From an uncultured Planctomycetaceae bacterium (lineage in GTDB: Bacteria; Planctomycetota; Planctomycetia; Pirellulales; Thermoguttaceae): a stretch of DNA of 54,247 nucleotides. Both the position numbers and the translations under genes were made by a program. Below are positions 10,801-19,303 of the stretch, in pieces; position 1 is the stretch's first letter; each line of letters opens with the position of its first letter. The notes beneath the pieces are model-generated. The model had not been told where the DNA came from. It searched no databases and worked only from the letters and a program-made list of their open reading frames with translations. The stretch lies in NCBI GenBank assembly GCA_946408825.1, contig CAMJTU010000027.1:1-54247 (forward strand), given 5' to 3'.

Positions 10801-11159
10801 CCTCGCGCGGAGGTCGCGGAACGCTGCGCGTTCTTGGCGCCGAGTTGGAACGAAAAGCGCGTATCGCGCCACGAGAAGATCAAACGAACGCCGAAGTCCC
10901 AGCCGTTGCCGACGTTCCAGAGCATCGAGTTGTCGTCGCCGTTGCCCTTTTCATTCCCCTGCTCGACGAGCTTCGCGCGAATCGCGACCGTAAAAGAGCC
11001 GGAAGACGCGTCGAAAGGCTCTTCCGATTTAATCGAATCGTCGACAAGCTCGCGTTCGACCGTCAACGTGGAATCTTGCGCATTGACGCGAACGACTAGC
11101 GCGGAAATTACAAGATAGGCGACAAACGCCGCCGCAAAAGCGCGACATGAGAGTCTCAT
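7824..11159 (-). CDS. Exported LamG-like plus right-handed parallel beta-helix protein
   Basis: The protein has 1111 residues from the chosen ATG at 11159, which begins a normal signal peptide (MRLSCRAFAAAF..., cleavage after VNA) and follows a GGGGGA SD. An upstream in-frame start at 11201 would spoil the signal. Residues about 30-210 look like a concanavalin/LamG fold (FTVAIRAKL, LYVDGELAG). A Glu/Ser/Thr-rich spacer near 305-320 follows. From about 450 onward there is a beta-helix with a DGSETAPYATLARAF entry motif and Asn/Val/Ile ladder repeats, as in pectate-lyase-like carbohydrate-active proteins. It probably binds or cleaves a polysaccharide outside the cytoplasm; the substrate cannot be read from sequence. 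Confidence 0.85.
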   Translation of the reverse strand: MRLSCRAFAAAFVAYLVISALVVRVNAQDSTLTVERELVDDSIKSEEPFDASSGSFTVAIRAKLVEQGNEKGNGDDNSMLWNVGNGWDFGVRLIFSWRDTRFSFQLGAKNAQRSATSARGYVPGVMRDVVATFDGETKIANLYVDGELAGTATFVGELTTNDLPLNVGFGDSGIGSARMYVEKVETWTRALGPNEIAERQAKRSEKELLAVVALRDVETFSGSSVNIDVDRVTLRAALKLDLPPQVKDRIRANLVAILMRRDYNIDRNLNLDEYYEFAELVLQDAKAALSKAESEQESESETASETENETVPTAPASVTKEELENYVQLVKELTRLREVSSSISMVVRKFMASSSFDAAKTQAFRAKGKDVVDKCGQNERSALEALRELETTYPREAATYVKIVRLEASAERVSRIERDALGIFYDTTTPRSERRAVRVVVAPDGDDDTGDGSETAPYATLARAFQEATKNEGRKTTIELKPGIYYAKAPARLENASSVYVHGPEKGKAKIVGSRPLDNFASLEELAETDENAAAALERIPEEARSKVFSSDLKAAGVDDLGSLKNRGYHEGDKVQTIPTFTFNGKAQTLARWPNDGDETLKFGEKVDAPEGAPEDSSTFRYDFDRVERWKLDGDDDIWAFGLFQWEWAANFRRVLKIDRDAKTLTFDYKDGSGRFDYYFVNVLEELDAPGEYYVDRETGTLYFYPPKGFETAEALNEADAEYDVYEGRFIELEGASDVVISSITMSGGRETAVTMKDCKRCYLNGCVIQQMGGNGVVMNGGEFCGVVNSRLRSLGSCGVRTTGGDPETLKPCRHVIHNNYISDFSRIDRVYAPAVSAYGCGVAITNNLICDSPHHALRTDGQDMYIARNEIHSVVYEYSDQAGIDVYCDPTYRGIVIEHNLWRHIGSSFALCGQAGIRLDDSISGVVMTDNVFYRSSGGAFGGIQIHGGKDNLVKDNAFVDCLQALSFTPWGGDRYEKFVSERFPEHVGAKVYKETYPFFNEIFDHYDRNYVLDNQAINCGQFNRNGDAVDVFVGNTRSTATPDLKKLGVSDDELTRPANEVFYTNRKALRKWLTEITGISLKDVGLKSNWNDVGESVSPKYIGGAGANK

Positions 11160-11228
11160 GAGATCGATCCCCCTGAAAAAACGCCAAGAAGCTTCGTCCA
11201 ACGCGGAATCGCGGACGACCGTAACGTT

Positions 11229-11256
11229 ATTCTACAGTCGCGGCGTGCGGTAACAA
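11229..11256 (-). promoter_or_regulatory. Promoter of the beta-helix gene
   Basis: On the minus strand TTGTTA and TAGAAT are separated by 16 bases, about 70 bases upstream of the ATG at 11159. Confidence 0.5.
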
Positions 11257-11340
11257 TACTGAAAAGGAATCCGCCGACTTTTTTTAAAAAAAGATTTCCG
11301 ATTCTAAGGGCAGTTAGGCGCCAAGCAGAAAGTCGCCCCC

Positions 11341-11368
11341 TTGCGCGTTTTCCGACCAGCGTTATAAT
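11341..11368 (+). promoter_or_regulatory. Promoter of rpsO
   Basis: TTGCGC and a perfect TATAAT are separated by 16 bases. The promoter would give a leader of about 145 bases before rpsO, in which S15 could regulate its own translation as in other bacteria (inference). Confidence 0.6.
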
Positions 11369-11519
11369 TGTCAAAATTTTTGTTTTTCACTTGCCGCGAG
11401 GGCTCGTTCTCTCCGGCGCAACGTTCTCGAAGGACAAAAAGTCGAGTTACTCTTGCGGAATCGATCGGTGCGCTCGAAAGCGTCGCTAGTCGATTTCCTA
11501 CGCCGAAAGGTTTACTGTT

Positions 11520-11792
11520 ATGACGATTATGAGCAAAGAGGAAAAGCAGGCGCTCATCGCCGAGTACCGTCGCGACGACGCCGACGTCGGATCCCCTGAA
11601 GTCCAGGTCGCGATTCTGACCAAGAAGATCAACGCGCTGACCGAACACATGAAGAAGAACAAGCGCGACTTCTCGACGCGACGCGGACTTCTCCAGATGG
11701 TTAGCCGCCGTCGCCGGCTGCTCGATTACCTCGCGAGCAAGGATCAGTCTCGCTACGTCGAGCTCATCAAGCGCCTTGGTCTCCGTAGATGA
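11520..11792 (+). CDS. rpsO: 30S ribosomal protein S15
   Basis: The 90-residue product matches bacterial uS15 in length and motifs: VGSPEVQVAILTKKI near the N-terminus, then LTEHMKKNKRDFSTRRGLL and RRRRLLDYL, the helices that contact 16S rRNA. It acts in assembly of the central domain of the 30S subunit. It precedes pnp, the widespread rpsO-pnp order, but a strong terminator and a 444-bp gap separate the two here. The annotated ATG is followed by a second in-frame ATG three codons later, which gives an 87-residue alternative. Confidence 0.98.
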   Translation: MTIMSKEEKQALIAEYRRDDADVGSPEVQVAILTKKINALTEHMKKNKRDFSTRRGLLQMVSRRRRLLDYLASKDQSRYVELIKRLGLRR

Positions 11793-12236
11793 CCTCAGTC
11801 GTGCGCGTCGCCCGTTTGGGTTCCACCCCTTAACGCGGCGACGCCTTTTCTTTTAGAGCGAAGCGCGACGTCTACGGCGTCGATTTTCGCCCGTTCGTTT
11901 CCCACCCTTTTTACACGTCGTTCGAAACGCCGGTTGCGTTCGGTCTCGTTCGACGTTCGTTCCTGAAGAGCGATTAAAAGTCGATATTGTATTAGTTTTT
12001 ATTGGCGGTCGCCGTTTTTGAGGAAACAGACAATCTTGCGGCGCCTGTTAGCGAGCGGCTCCATTCCGTTGGCTTTTTGACGTCAATCGTTTAGTAAAAA
12101 TTGTGCGAGCGGCTACGCGCCGTTTATCTATTCGCGTTTAGAGACCGGGGAGCCCCCCAACGCAGGGTCTCGACGCAAAATCTCGCCGGCGGACGAAGCA
12201 GGTTCCGTCGGGTTTATCGTTACGAAAGGTAATGTT
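11793..12236 (+). other. rpsO-pnp spacer with structured pnp leader
   Basis: This 444-bp region begins with the rpsO terminator and contains no gene. Further down there are two copies of the 10-mer GCGAGCGGCT (12051-12060 and 12105-12114). A stem-loop follows with arms GAGACC (12141-12146) and GGTCTC (12166-12171) that encloses a small GGGGAGCCCC hairpin. In enterobacteria the pnp leader is cleaved by RNase III and PNPase represses its own synthesis; a similar leader role here is inference. I could not identify a convincing pnp promoter. Confidence 0.5.
11805..11855 (+). terminator. Terminator of rpsO
   Basis: Perfect 8-bp stem (GCGTCGCC 11805-11812 with GGCGACGC 11837-11844) followed by a T-rich tail (TTTTCTTTT). 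Confidence 0.75.
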
Positions 12237-14522
12237 TTGAAAGTTAGAGTTGAAAGAAAAATTGGAAACGGGCTTCTGTGGATTGAAACAGGCGAACTCG
12301 CCAAACAGGCGCACGGAAGTTGCTTAATTGGTTATAACGACAACGTGGTTCTCTGCGCGACGACGACCGCGCCGAGCAAACCGGGCGCAGATTTCTTCCC
12401 GCTCACTTGCGATTATCGCGAACGCGTCTCCGCCGCCGGAAAATTCCCTGGCGGTTTCCTCAAGCGCGAAGGACGTCCCGGACTTAAAGAAATCTTGACC
12501 TCGCGTCTCATCGACCGCCCGATCCGTCCGCTCTTCCCCGACGGATTCTACAACGACGTTCAGGTTTTCGCGAACGTCCTCGCCTGCGACCAGCAGAACG
12601 ATCCCGACGTCGTCGCGATGAACGGCTGCTCCATGTGTCTGCAGCTCAGCCCTCTCCCCTTCGAGGGTCCTCTCGGCGCCGTCCGCCTCGGTTGCGTCGA
12701 CGGAGAATTCATCCCCTTCCCGACGATTCAGCAGCTTGAAGACAGCGAACTCGACCTTGTCGTCGCCGGCAACATGGATTCCGTCCTCATGATCGAAGGC
12801 TTCGGTCACGAGCTTCCGGAACAGAAGATGTTCGAAGCGATCATGACCGCTCACGCTTACGTTCGTGAAATCTGCGAACTTCAGCTTGAGCTCGTCGAGA
12901 AGGTCAACCCCGAAAAGATGACCTTTACGCCCATCGACACGGCGCCGTTGTACGAAAAGCTCATGGCGGGCTACTACGACGACTTCACCGCCGCGAAGAA
13001 AACGGAAGGCAAAATGGCGCGCGCCCAAGCGTGCGACGCCGTCAAGGAACGCGCGCGCGCTGAACTCGTCGTCGAGACCGTCGAAGGCTCCGAAGAACCG
13101 AATCTCTTCTCGCCCGAGTACTTTGAGGTCGCGTTTAACAAGTTCACGGCGCGCGTCGTCCGCGACATTATCCTCTCCGGCGCGCGACTCGACGGTCGCG
13201 GCGTCAAAGAAGTTCGCCCGATCGAATGCCGCATTAACGTGTTGCCGCGCGTCCACGGTTCCGCGCTCTTCCAGCGCGGCGAAACGCAGGCGCTCATTAC
13301 GGTCACGCTCGGAACGGCCAAGGACGAGCAGCGAGTCGAAGGACTCTTCGCCGAAACCTCGAAGCGCTTCATGCTCGATTACAACTTCCCGCCCTACTCC
13401 GTCGGCGAATGCAAGCCGTACCGCGGCGTCGGCCGACGCGAATATGGCCATGGCGCGCTCGCTGAACGCAGCTTGAAGTCCGTCATGCCCGACGCGGAAA
13501 CGTTCCCCTATACGGTGCGCGTCATTTCCGATATTCTCGAATCGAACGGTTCGAGCTCGATGGCGACCGTCTGCGGCGGCACCCTCGGTCTCATGGCGGC
13601 GGGCGTCCCGATCGTCAATCCGGTCGCGGGCATCTCGATCGGACTGGTCAAAGAAGCCGACGATCGCTGGATTACGATCACCGACATCATGGGCGACGAA
13701 GACCATTACGGCGACATGGACTTCAAAGTCGCGGGAACGCAGAACGGGGTCACCGGAATCCAGCTCGACCTTAAGACGAACGGCATTTCGAAGGAAATCA
13801 TCGCGCAGACGCTCAAGCAGGCGCGTGAAGCGCGAATCGGCATCCTTCGTAAGATGCTCGCCGCCGCGCCGCGTCCCGCCGAGAATATTTCGGAATACGC
13901 GCCGCGTCTCCTTCGCACCAAGATCGATCCTGATAAAATCGGCACGCTCATCGGCCCCGGCGGCAAGACGATCCGCGGAATCCAAGAATCGACCGGCGCA
14001 AGCGTCAGCGTCGACGACGACGGCTCCGTCGTTATCGCCGCCAACGATCTCGCCAGCGCGGAAGCCGCGCTTGACGTCGTCAATCGCATGTTCGCGGCGG
14101 TTGAAATTGGCAAGACTTACGAAGGCGTCGTTTCGACCATTCAGAGCTTCGGCGCGTTTATCGAAATTCTTCCGGGCCGCGAAGGTCTTTGCCACATCAG
14201 CGAACTCTCCGACGGGTTCATCGACAACATCCAGAAATTCTGCAAAGTCGGCGACAAGATCGAAGTTAAGGTCATCGGAATCGACGATCAGAAGCGTATT
14301 AAGCTCAGCCGTCGCGCCGTTCTCAAGGAACGCGGCGAAACGGATCGTCCGGAAGGCGAAGCCGACATGGAAATGGACGAACGCCCGCGCCGCGACGAAC
14401 GTCGTGACGATCGACGTTATCGCGACGACCTCGACGGTCGCGACGAGCGCCGCGAGCCGCGCGACGATCGACGCGAATCCCGTCGTCCCCCGCGACGTCG
14501 TCCCAGCCGCGACGATTATTGA
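12237..14522 (+). CDS. pnp: Polyribonucleotide nucleotidyltransferase (PNPase)
   Basis: The 761-residue protein has the full PNPase order: first RNase PH domain (from about residue 1, with FFPLTCDYRER and SRLIDRPIRPLFPDGF), an all-alpha linker, second RNase PH domain (about 310-545), a KH domain with the GxxG loop IGPGGKTIRGI near 580, and an S1 domain (about 625-695). It degrades RNA phosphorolytically from the 3' end. The start is TTG at 12237: the only nearby ATG (12232) runs straight into a stop (ATG TTT TGA), and an AAAGGTAA SD precedes the TTG. The protein ends in an unusual Arg/Asp-rich tail of about 60 residues after the S1 domain. A terminator follows directly. Confidence 0.97.
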   Translation: MKVRVERKIGNGLLWIETGELAKQAHGSCLIGYNDNVVLCATTTAPSKPGADFFPLTCDYRERVSAAGKFPGGFLKREGRPGLKEILTSRLIDRPIRPLFPDGFYNDVQVFANVLACDQQNDPDVVAMNGCSMCLQLSPLPFEGPLGAVRLGCVDGEFIPFPTIQQLEDSELDLVVAGNMDSVLMIEGFGHELPEQKMFEAIMTAHAYVREICELQLELVEKVNPEKMTFTPIDTAPLYEKLMAGYYDDFTAAKKTEGKMARAQACDAVKERARAELVVETVEGSEEPNLFSPEYFEVAFNKFTARVVRDIILSGARLDGRGVKEVRPIECRINVLPRVHGSALFQRGETQALITVTLGTAKDEQRVEGLFAETSKRFMLDYNFPPYSVGECKPYRGVGRREYGHGALAERSLKSVMPDAETFPYTVRVISDILESNGSSSMATVCGGTLGLMAAGVPIVNPVAGISIGLVKEADDRWITITDIMGDEDHYGDMDFKVAGTQNGVTGIQLDLKTNGISKEIIAQTLKQAREARIGILRKMLAAAPRPAENISEYAPRLLRTKIDPDKIGTLIGPGGKTIRGIQESTGASVSVDDDGSVVIAANDLASAEAALDVVNRMFAAVEIGKTYEGVVSTIQSFGAFIEILPGREGLCHISELSDGFIDNIQKFCKVGDKIEVKVIGIDDQKRIKLSRRAVLKERGETDRPEGEADMEMDERPRRDERRDDRRYRDDLDGRDERREPRDDRRESRRPPRRRPSRDDY

Positions 14523-14553
14523 TCTTAGCGCGTTTCTCAACGCATAAAGAACG

Positions 14554-14590
14554 AAACGGACTTTCGACCGCGCGCCGAAAGTCCGTTTTT
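14554..14590 (+). terminator. Terminator of pnp
   Basis: Perfect 13-bp stem (14554-14566 with 14576-14588) running into a T-run. Confidence 0.85.
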
Positions 14591-14840
14591 ATGTTTCGAA
14601 CGTTTGCGCCGCTGCGGACAAGCCCAAACGTCTCGCTTGTTTTTTTTCAGAAATATCCTTTTTTTTCGATAATGTTAGGCTAGTCAAATTTTCTCCTTTT
14701 TGTAAAATTATAGAGACTGATTAAGCTTTTGCGTCGCGGTAGGTTGACCTCGTTTTTATTGTCGCTTTGAGCCGACTCGGCTTTGAAACCCTCCTGACGC
14801 GCTTTTAACACGTAATGAATTTTAAGGAGAGACGTCCTCT
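14591..14840. other. AT-rich leader of the alkaline phosphatase gene
   Basis: About 250 bp with T-runs at 14640-14665 and a TAAAAT near 14703 that may be a -10 box; no good -35 box pairs with it. Phosphate regulation would be expected for this enzyme but I see no clear Pho-box repeats. No gene is seen. Confidence 0.4.
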
Positions 14841-16340
14841 ATGACCATGTTTAAATCGACGCGTACTCTTTTGATCGCGACTCTTGCCGTCGCGGCGTGT
14901 TTCCCGATTGTCGCCGGCGCGCGCGCCGACGAGCCGAAAAAGGCCAAAAACGTCATCCTTTTCATCGGCGACGGCGACGGATTCAATTCGGAAATCATGG
15001 GAAGCTACTATCATACGGGCAAACCTTGGGGCGAAAGCTACCAGAACTTCCCGATCGTCTTAGGTTCCGCGACGTTCTCGCTTCATAAGCACTCGAACGG
15101 CGTGACCGAATGGGATCCCGTTAAGGAGCCGGAAAAGAACATGGGATATAATCCCGAGGAATTCTGGAAGAATCCCGGCAACGCGAACTGGCGTCCGACC
15201 AACACGGAACTCACCGACTCCTCCGCGTCGGCGACCGCGATTAACACCGGTCATAAAACGCTCAACGGACGTCTCAACTTCGATCCCGACGGAAATCCTC
15301 TCGAAAACTTCGCTCAGAAGAACATCAAGGCGGGTCGTTCGGTCGGCGTCATTACGGACAATCAGATTTCCCACGCGACCCCTGCCGGCGCGTCCGCTCA
15401 CAACATGGCGCGCGGCAATTATGAGGAAATTGCGAAAGAACAGATCAACGAAGTTCCGCTGACGGTTCTCATGGGCGGCGGTCATCCGGAATACAGCAAC
15501 GGCGTCAAACGCGACAAAAACCCGGACGAGCTGAACTATCAGTACGTCGGCGGTCGCGAACTCTGGGAAAAAATCAAAGCGGACGACGGCTATAAAGGCT
15601 GGAAGTTCATCGATCAGCGCAGCCAATTCGCCGAATACGCCGCCGCGACCCCCGGCTCCGGAAAAGAACTGCCCAAGAAGCTCCTCGGCGTCGCTCGAAC
15701 GACGGGCGACCTGCCCCCGATCGACGGCGACGTCGACAACCCGCAGATGATCGTCGAGAAGTACTCGCAGGAGACTGTCGACGCGATTCCGACGCTCACG
15801 GAAATGACGCTCGCGTCCCTCAACGTTCTTTCGCAGAATGAAAACGGTTTCTACCTGATGGTCGAAGAAGGCAACATCGACCACCAGAACCATTCGAACA
15901 ACGCGGCGAACTCCGTCATGGAACACGTCTGCCTCGCGAAGGCGGTCGACGCGGCGATCGCGTGGGTTGAAAAGTACTCCTCTTGGGACGAAACGCTCAT
16001 GATCGTCACGGCGGACCATGAGACGGGTCAAATCTGGGGCGACGGGACCTACGTCGACGAAGACAACAACGGCAAATACAGTTCCAAGAAGGACACGTTC
16101 GAATCTTTCCAAAAGGTTCCCGCCACGCCTAAGGGCGAAGTTCCCGCCGTTCAATATCTTAGCGGCGGTCACACCAACGCGCTCGTGCCCTTCTGCGCCA
16201 AGGGCGCCGGTTCCGAACTCGCCAAGGAATTCATTCGCGGCAAGGATGAAAAAGCCGGCAAGTTCTGGAACTTCAGCGGCGAATTCATTTACAACAGCGA
16301 CGTTTTCAACGTTATGTCCGCCGCTTCCGGAGTCAAGTGA
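14841..16340 (+). CDS. Periplasmic alkaline phosphatase (PhoA family)
   Basis: The 499-residue protein has a signal peptide (residues 1-29, cleavage after ARA). Metal-binding Asp44 lies in LFIGDGDG, which is usually GDGMG in this family. The nucleophile motif TDSSASATAINTGHKT places the phosphorylated Ser at about residue 127. Later metal ligands appear as VEEGNIDHQNHSN, TADHETG and SGGHTN. It hydrolyses phosphomonoesters outside the cytoplasm to release phosphate. An AAGGAGAG SD precedes the ATG at 14841. A second ATG two codons later is also possible. The gene is flanked by terminators, so it is monocistronic. Confidence 0.95.
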   Translation: MTMFKSTRTLLIATLAVAACFPIVAGARADEPKKAKNVILFIGDGDGFNSEIMGSYYHTGKPWGESYQNFPIVLGSATFSLHKHSNGVTEWDPVKEPEKNMGYNPEEFWKNPGNANWRPTNTELTDSSASATAINTGHKTLNGRLNFDPDGNPLENFAQKNIKAGRSVGVITDNQISHATPAGASAHNMARGNYEEIAKEQINEVPLTVLMGGGHPEYSNGVKRDKNPDELNYQYVGGRELWEKIKADDGYKGWKFIDQRSQFAEYAAATPGSGKELPKKLLGVARTTGDLPPIDGDVDNPQMIVEKYSQETVDAIPTLTEMTLASLNVLSQNENGFYLMVEEGNIDHQNHSNNAANSVMEHVCLAKAVDAAIAWVEKYSSWDETLMIVTADHETGQIWGDGTYVDEDNNGKYSSKKDTFESFQKVPATPKGEVPAVQYLSGGHTNALVPFCAKGAGSELAKEFIRGKDEKAGKFWNFSGEFIYNSDVFNVMSAASGVK

Positions 16341-16373
16341 TTCCTGAATCCGACAAATCGGAATGAAATTCAG

Positions 16374-16410
16374 CCCGGCGACGACGCGTTCGTCGTCGGG
16401 TTTTCTTTTT
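16374..16410 (+). terminator. Terminator of the alkaline phosphatase gene
   Basis: An 11-bp stem with one G-T pair (16374-16384 with 16390-16400), followed by TTTTCTTTTT. Confidence 0.75.
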
Positions 16411-16444
16411 GCGTCGCAGCGACGTCTGCTTGGGAAAACACGCT

Positions 16445-17551
16445 ATGGAACGACCCTTTGCGCTTTGGGCGCTCCTTTTCGCGATTCTGCCGTGGCTCGC
16501 GTTTCTGCGACCGCCGCGATCGGAAGTCGCGCGCGTTCCCTTTCCGGCGCTCGTTCTCCTTTCTTCTTCTAAATCGCGCAAACGTCGGTCGCGCAGAGCG
16601 TTCTTTCGCGCGGCGCTCCGTTCTCTAGCGCTCGCCGCGCTCGCAATTCTTTGGGCGTCGCCGACGTTCCTCGACGACGACGCGCACGTTACGGCTTCGC
16701 GCGCCCCTGCCGGCGCGGAGCAATCGCTCGATTCGATTCTTATCGTCGACGGGGCCGTCGTAGCCCCCGAACCCTCGCCCGAGGACGACACGACGCTTTC
16801 GTCCGCGCAAATTCTCGAGTTGGCGCTCGCCGCGCAGTTCGACGACGTTAAAATCGAACGCGTCGCCGCGCTCGACTTCTCGCTTCGTCCTTCAAAGACT
16901 CTTGAACCGCGCGACGTCGCGCTCGTCGTCGACGTTTCCGCGCTTACGCCGCCGGAAGAGACAGCGCTCGCAGAATTCGCGAAGCGCGGCGGCGCCGTCG
17001 TCTTTTGGCCCGGAGTCGCGACGGACGCGGCGCGCTGGAACGCGACGTTTCGACGCTGGAACGTCGCCGCGCAAATCGTCGATTCGCCCCTTGAAGACGC
17101 GCCCGGTTCCGCCCGTTCTTCCGAAGAACGCAAGTTTCTCAAAGCGTTCCCCGGCGCCGAGTCCGCGAATCTTGACGCGCTCCCGGCGGAACGCGCGATC
17201 CTATGCGTCGGCGCCGACGTCGTCCCCATTCTGCGCGACGGCAAGACGCGCGCGCCCGTCTTCGCCCGACTCGCAAACGGCTTCTATTGGTTCGCGTTCT
17301 CCCCTGATCCACGTTGCGGCGCGCTCGCCGCCGCGCCGGCGTTCCCCGCGCTCGTCGAGGCGACGACGCGGTATTCGCTGTCGGCGCCGCGCGGCGCCGC
17401 GTCAAACGACGCAAAGGGCGCCCTGTCATGGCGCGGCGCGGCAAAGACCGCGATATGGCTCGTTCCCTTCGTCGCGGCGGTCGTCGAACTCGCGCCTCTC
17501 CGGAGAAGGGCGCGTCGACTGCCGTTGAAAGGCGTAAAAAAACGCTTATAA
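16445..17551 (+). CDS. BatA/aerotolerance-type membrane protein, short form
   Basis: The chosen ATG (16445) gives 368 residues starting with the BatA N-terminal domain signature: FALWALLFAILPWLAFL as first membrane segment, then RVPFPALVLL. A second segment (ALRSLALAALAILWA) follows. The middle part (about 80-310) contains a Rossmann-like stretch with VALVVDVSALTPPEE and GGAVVFWPG, resembling the glutamine-amidotransferase-like domain of planctomycete BatA proteins. A third hydrophobic segment lies near the C-terminus. Planctomycete relatives are often roughly twice as long (family knowledge), so this is a compact or C-terminally shortened version. Its role is unknown. The SD (GGGAAAA) is weak. 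Confidence 0.75.
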   Translation: MERPFALWALLFAILPWLAFLRPPRSEVARVPFPALVLLSSSKSRKRRSRRAFFRAALRSLALAALAILWASPTFLDDDAHVTASRAPAGAEQSLDSILIVDGAVVAPEPSPEDDTTLSSAQILELALAAQFDDVKIERVAALDFSLRPSKTLEPRDVALVVDVSALTPPEETALAEFAKRGGAVVFWPGVATDAARWNATFRRWNVAAQIVDSPLEDAPGSARSSEERKFLKAFPGAESANLDALPAERAILCVGADVVPILRDGKTRAPVFARLANGFYWFAFSPDPRCGALAAAPAFPALVEATTRYSLSAPRGAASNDAKGALSWRGAAKTAIWLVPFVAAVVELAPLRRRARRLPLKGVKKRL

Positions 17552-17552
17552 T
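17525..17552 (+). promoter_or_regulatory. Promoter of pyrE, inside the end of the upstream gene
   Basis: TTGAAA and a perfect TATAAT are separated by 16 bases. The -10 box overlaps the stop codon of the BatA-like gene, and pyrE begins about 78 bases downstream. Confidence 0.7.
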
Positions 17553-17629
17553 AGGCCCTGCAAGCGTCGGTTCGACCGATAGACGCGTCATATGGTCTTT
17601 TTTGAACGTCAAAGAAACGGCAGAATCTC

Positions 17630-18190
17630 ATGTACAATAAAGAAGAACTGAAGAAAATCATCCTCGAACGTTCCCTTAAGTTCGGCGATTTCATTCTCGC
17701 GTCGGGCAAAAAGGCGAGTTACTATCTCGACGGGAAACAGACGACGCTCGACGCCAAAGGGCTGACGCTCGTCGGCGAAGGGATTCTCGAACTGTTGCAA
17801 GCCGACGGCAAACTTCCGGACGCGGTCGGCGGGATGTCGATCGGCGCGGATCCGATTACGGCGGCGATTCTTACGGTCGCGGGCATGAAGGGACTCGAGT
17901 TGCGCGGATTCCTCGTGCGAAAAGAGAGCAAGGGTCACGGAACGAACAAGTTCGTCGAGGGCCCCGTAAAGGCGGGCGATTCGGTCGTCGTCGTGGAAGA
18001 CGTCGTAACGACGGGAGGCAGTTCGCTTAAGGCGATCGAACGATTGGAGGAAGCGGGGATTAAGGTCGAAGGCGTAATCGCGATTGTCGACCGTATGGAA
18101 GGGGGCGCGGAGGCGTTCCGGTCTCGCGGCTACACGCTGCGTTCGCTTCTAACGATCAAAGATTTCGGAATCGACCCGCCGCAAGCATGA
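17630..18190 (+). CDS. pyrE: Orotate phosphoribosyltransferase
   Basis: The 186-residue enzyme shows the type I PRTase PRPP-binding loop VVVVEDVVTTGGSSLKAI (residues about 120-137), the upstream RKESKGHGT loop that closes over PRPP, and the N-terminal FILASGKKASYYLDGK segment that binds orotate. It converts orotate and PRPP to OMP in pyrimidine synthesis. No other pyr gene is adjacent. The ATG at 17630 gives the usual OPRTase N-terminus, although the SD is weak. Confidence 0.95.
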   Translation: MYNKEELKKIILERSLKFGDFILASGKKASYYLDGKQTTLDAKGLTLVGEGILELLQADGKLPDAVGGMSIGADPITAAILTVAGMKGLELRGFLVRKESKGHGTNKFVEGPVKAGDSVVVVEDVVTTGGSSLKAIERLEEAGIKVEGVIAIVDRMEGGAEAFRSRGYTLRSLLTIKDFGIDPPQA

Positions 18191-18436
18191 AACGTCGGCG
18201 CAAGCGCGCTGGACCGCAGTTAGCGCTACCGCGCTCAATTTAACGCCCCGCCTCCCGTTGGTCGGCTTGCGAATACGAGACGCTCTGCGTTTTAATGGAT
18301 TAGACGTCGCCGTCGGCAAGCGACGATCTAGAGTTTTCGCCAGTTCGCGGTCATGAACTTGTCCGCGTCATGAGGCGAATACCGGGGTCCGACGGCCGAC
18401 CGCTGGCGTTGGAACGTTTAGACAGGAGCAAAGACG
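18191..18436. other. Spacer before the M50 protease gene
   Basis: This 246-bp spacer contains a 17-bp sequence (18251-18267, CCTCCCGTTGGTCGGCT) that recurs exactly at 22945-22961. No gene is visible and no terminator was recognised after pyrE. Confidence 0.4.
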
Positions 18437-19222
18437 ATGGATCTTTCAGCGTTCAATATCAAGTTCCGACTCTTCGGCGTTCCGATCTGCATTCTTCCGG
18501 GCTTCTGGATTCTGTGCGTTCTATTTTCGCCCTTTATGACGATGCGCAACCCAGACGAACGCCCTTGGCTCTTCGGGGCGGCGGGCTGGGTCGCGGCGCT
18601 TTTGATCTCGTTCCTTGTCCATGAGCTAGGGCACGCGTTGACGGCGCGGCGATATTTCGGGGCAAAGCCGGAAATCACGCTCGGAATCGGGCGTTCGCCG
18701 TCGGGCGCGTCGGTCTTCGGCGGCGTGACGACGTGGCGGACGTATACGACGCCTCGCGCGTCGCGGCTCAAAAAGGCGCTCGTCTCGGGCGCCGGTCCCT
18801 TGGCGGCGATCGCCGCCGCCGTGTTGGGGATCGTCGCGGCGTTGCCGACGGGGACGAAATTCCTCGTCAATTACGAATTCGGGTTTCTGCCGGTCGTTTA
18901 TCCCTTCGACCTCGTCTCCCGGGCGAGCGGGACGAGCGCGCTCGATCTTTTTATCGGTTACTTTTCTTTCGGGTTCTTCTGGATCAATATCTTCTGGAGT
19001 TTCGTGAATCTTCTGCCAATCTATCCGCTGGACGGCGGGCAGGTCATGCTGGCGTTTGCAAAGAGCAACTCAGGGGTCCGCACGACGCTCTATATTTCGA
19101 CGGCGTGCGCGGTCGTCGTCGGCGGTCTCTTCATGATTCAGCAAAGTTGGTTCGCGGGCCTTTTCTTCCTATACATGGGCTTCGTCAACTTCCAAGCGTC
19201 GCGAGCGATGGAGCAGCTGTAA
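18437..19222 (+). CDS. Site-2 protease family (M50) membrane metalloprotease
   Basis: The 261-residue polytopic protein carries the zinc motif HELGH at residues 62-66 inside a hydrophobic helix, and the second metal-binding motif in NLLPIYPLDGGQVM near residue 195. Both are diagnostic of intramembrane M50 proteases. About six hydrophobic segments are visible. Family members cleave membrane-anchored regulators or other proteins within the membrane; the target here is unknown. AGGAGC precedes the ATG at 18437. Confidence 0.9.
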   Translation: MDLSAFNIKFRLFGVPICILPGFWILCVLFSPFMTMRNPDERPWLFGAAGWVAALLISFLVHELGHALTARRYFGAKPEITLGIGRSPSGASVFGGVTTWRTYTTPRASRLKKALVSGAGPLAAIAAAVLGIVAALPTGTKFLVNYEFGFLPVVYPFDLVSRASGTSALDLFIGYFSFGFFWINIFWSFVNLLPIYPLDGGQVMLAFAKSNSGVRTTLYISTACAVVVGGLFMIQQSWFAGLFFLYMGFVNFQASRAMEQL

Positions 19223-19303
19223 AAGAAAGCCTTTTTTCAGAATCACGTCGGAAGTTCGAAAAACAGACGTCGCGAGAAAACGAGTCTAAGAAATTGTCCG
19301 CGG

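Noticed and set aside
12324..14540. 738-codon minus-strand frame opposite pnp
   Set aside because: pnp on the plus strand is certain; the antisense frame has no recognisable protein.
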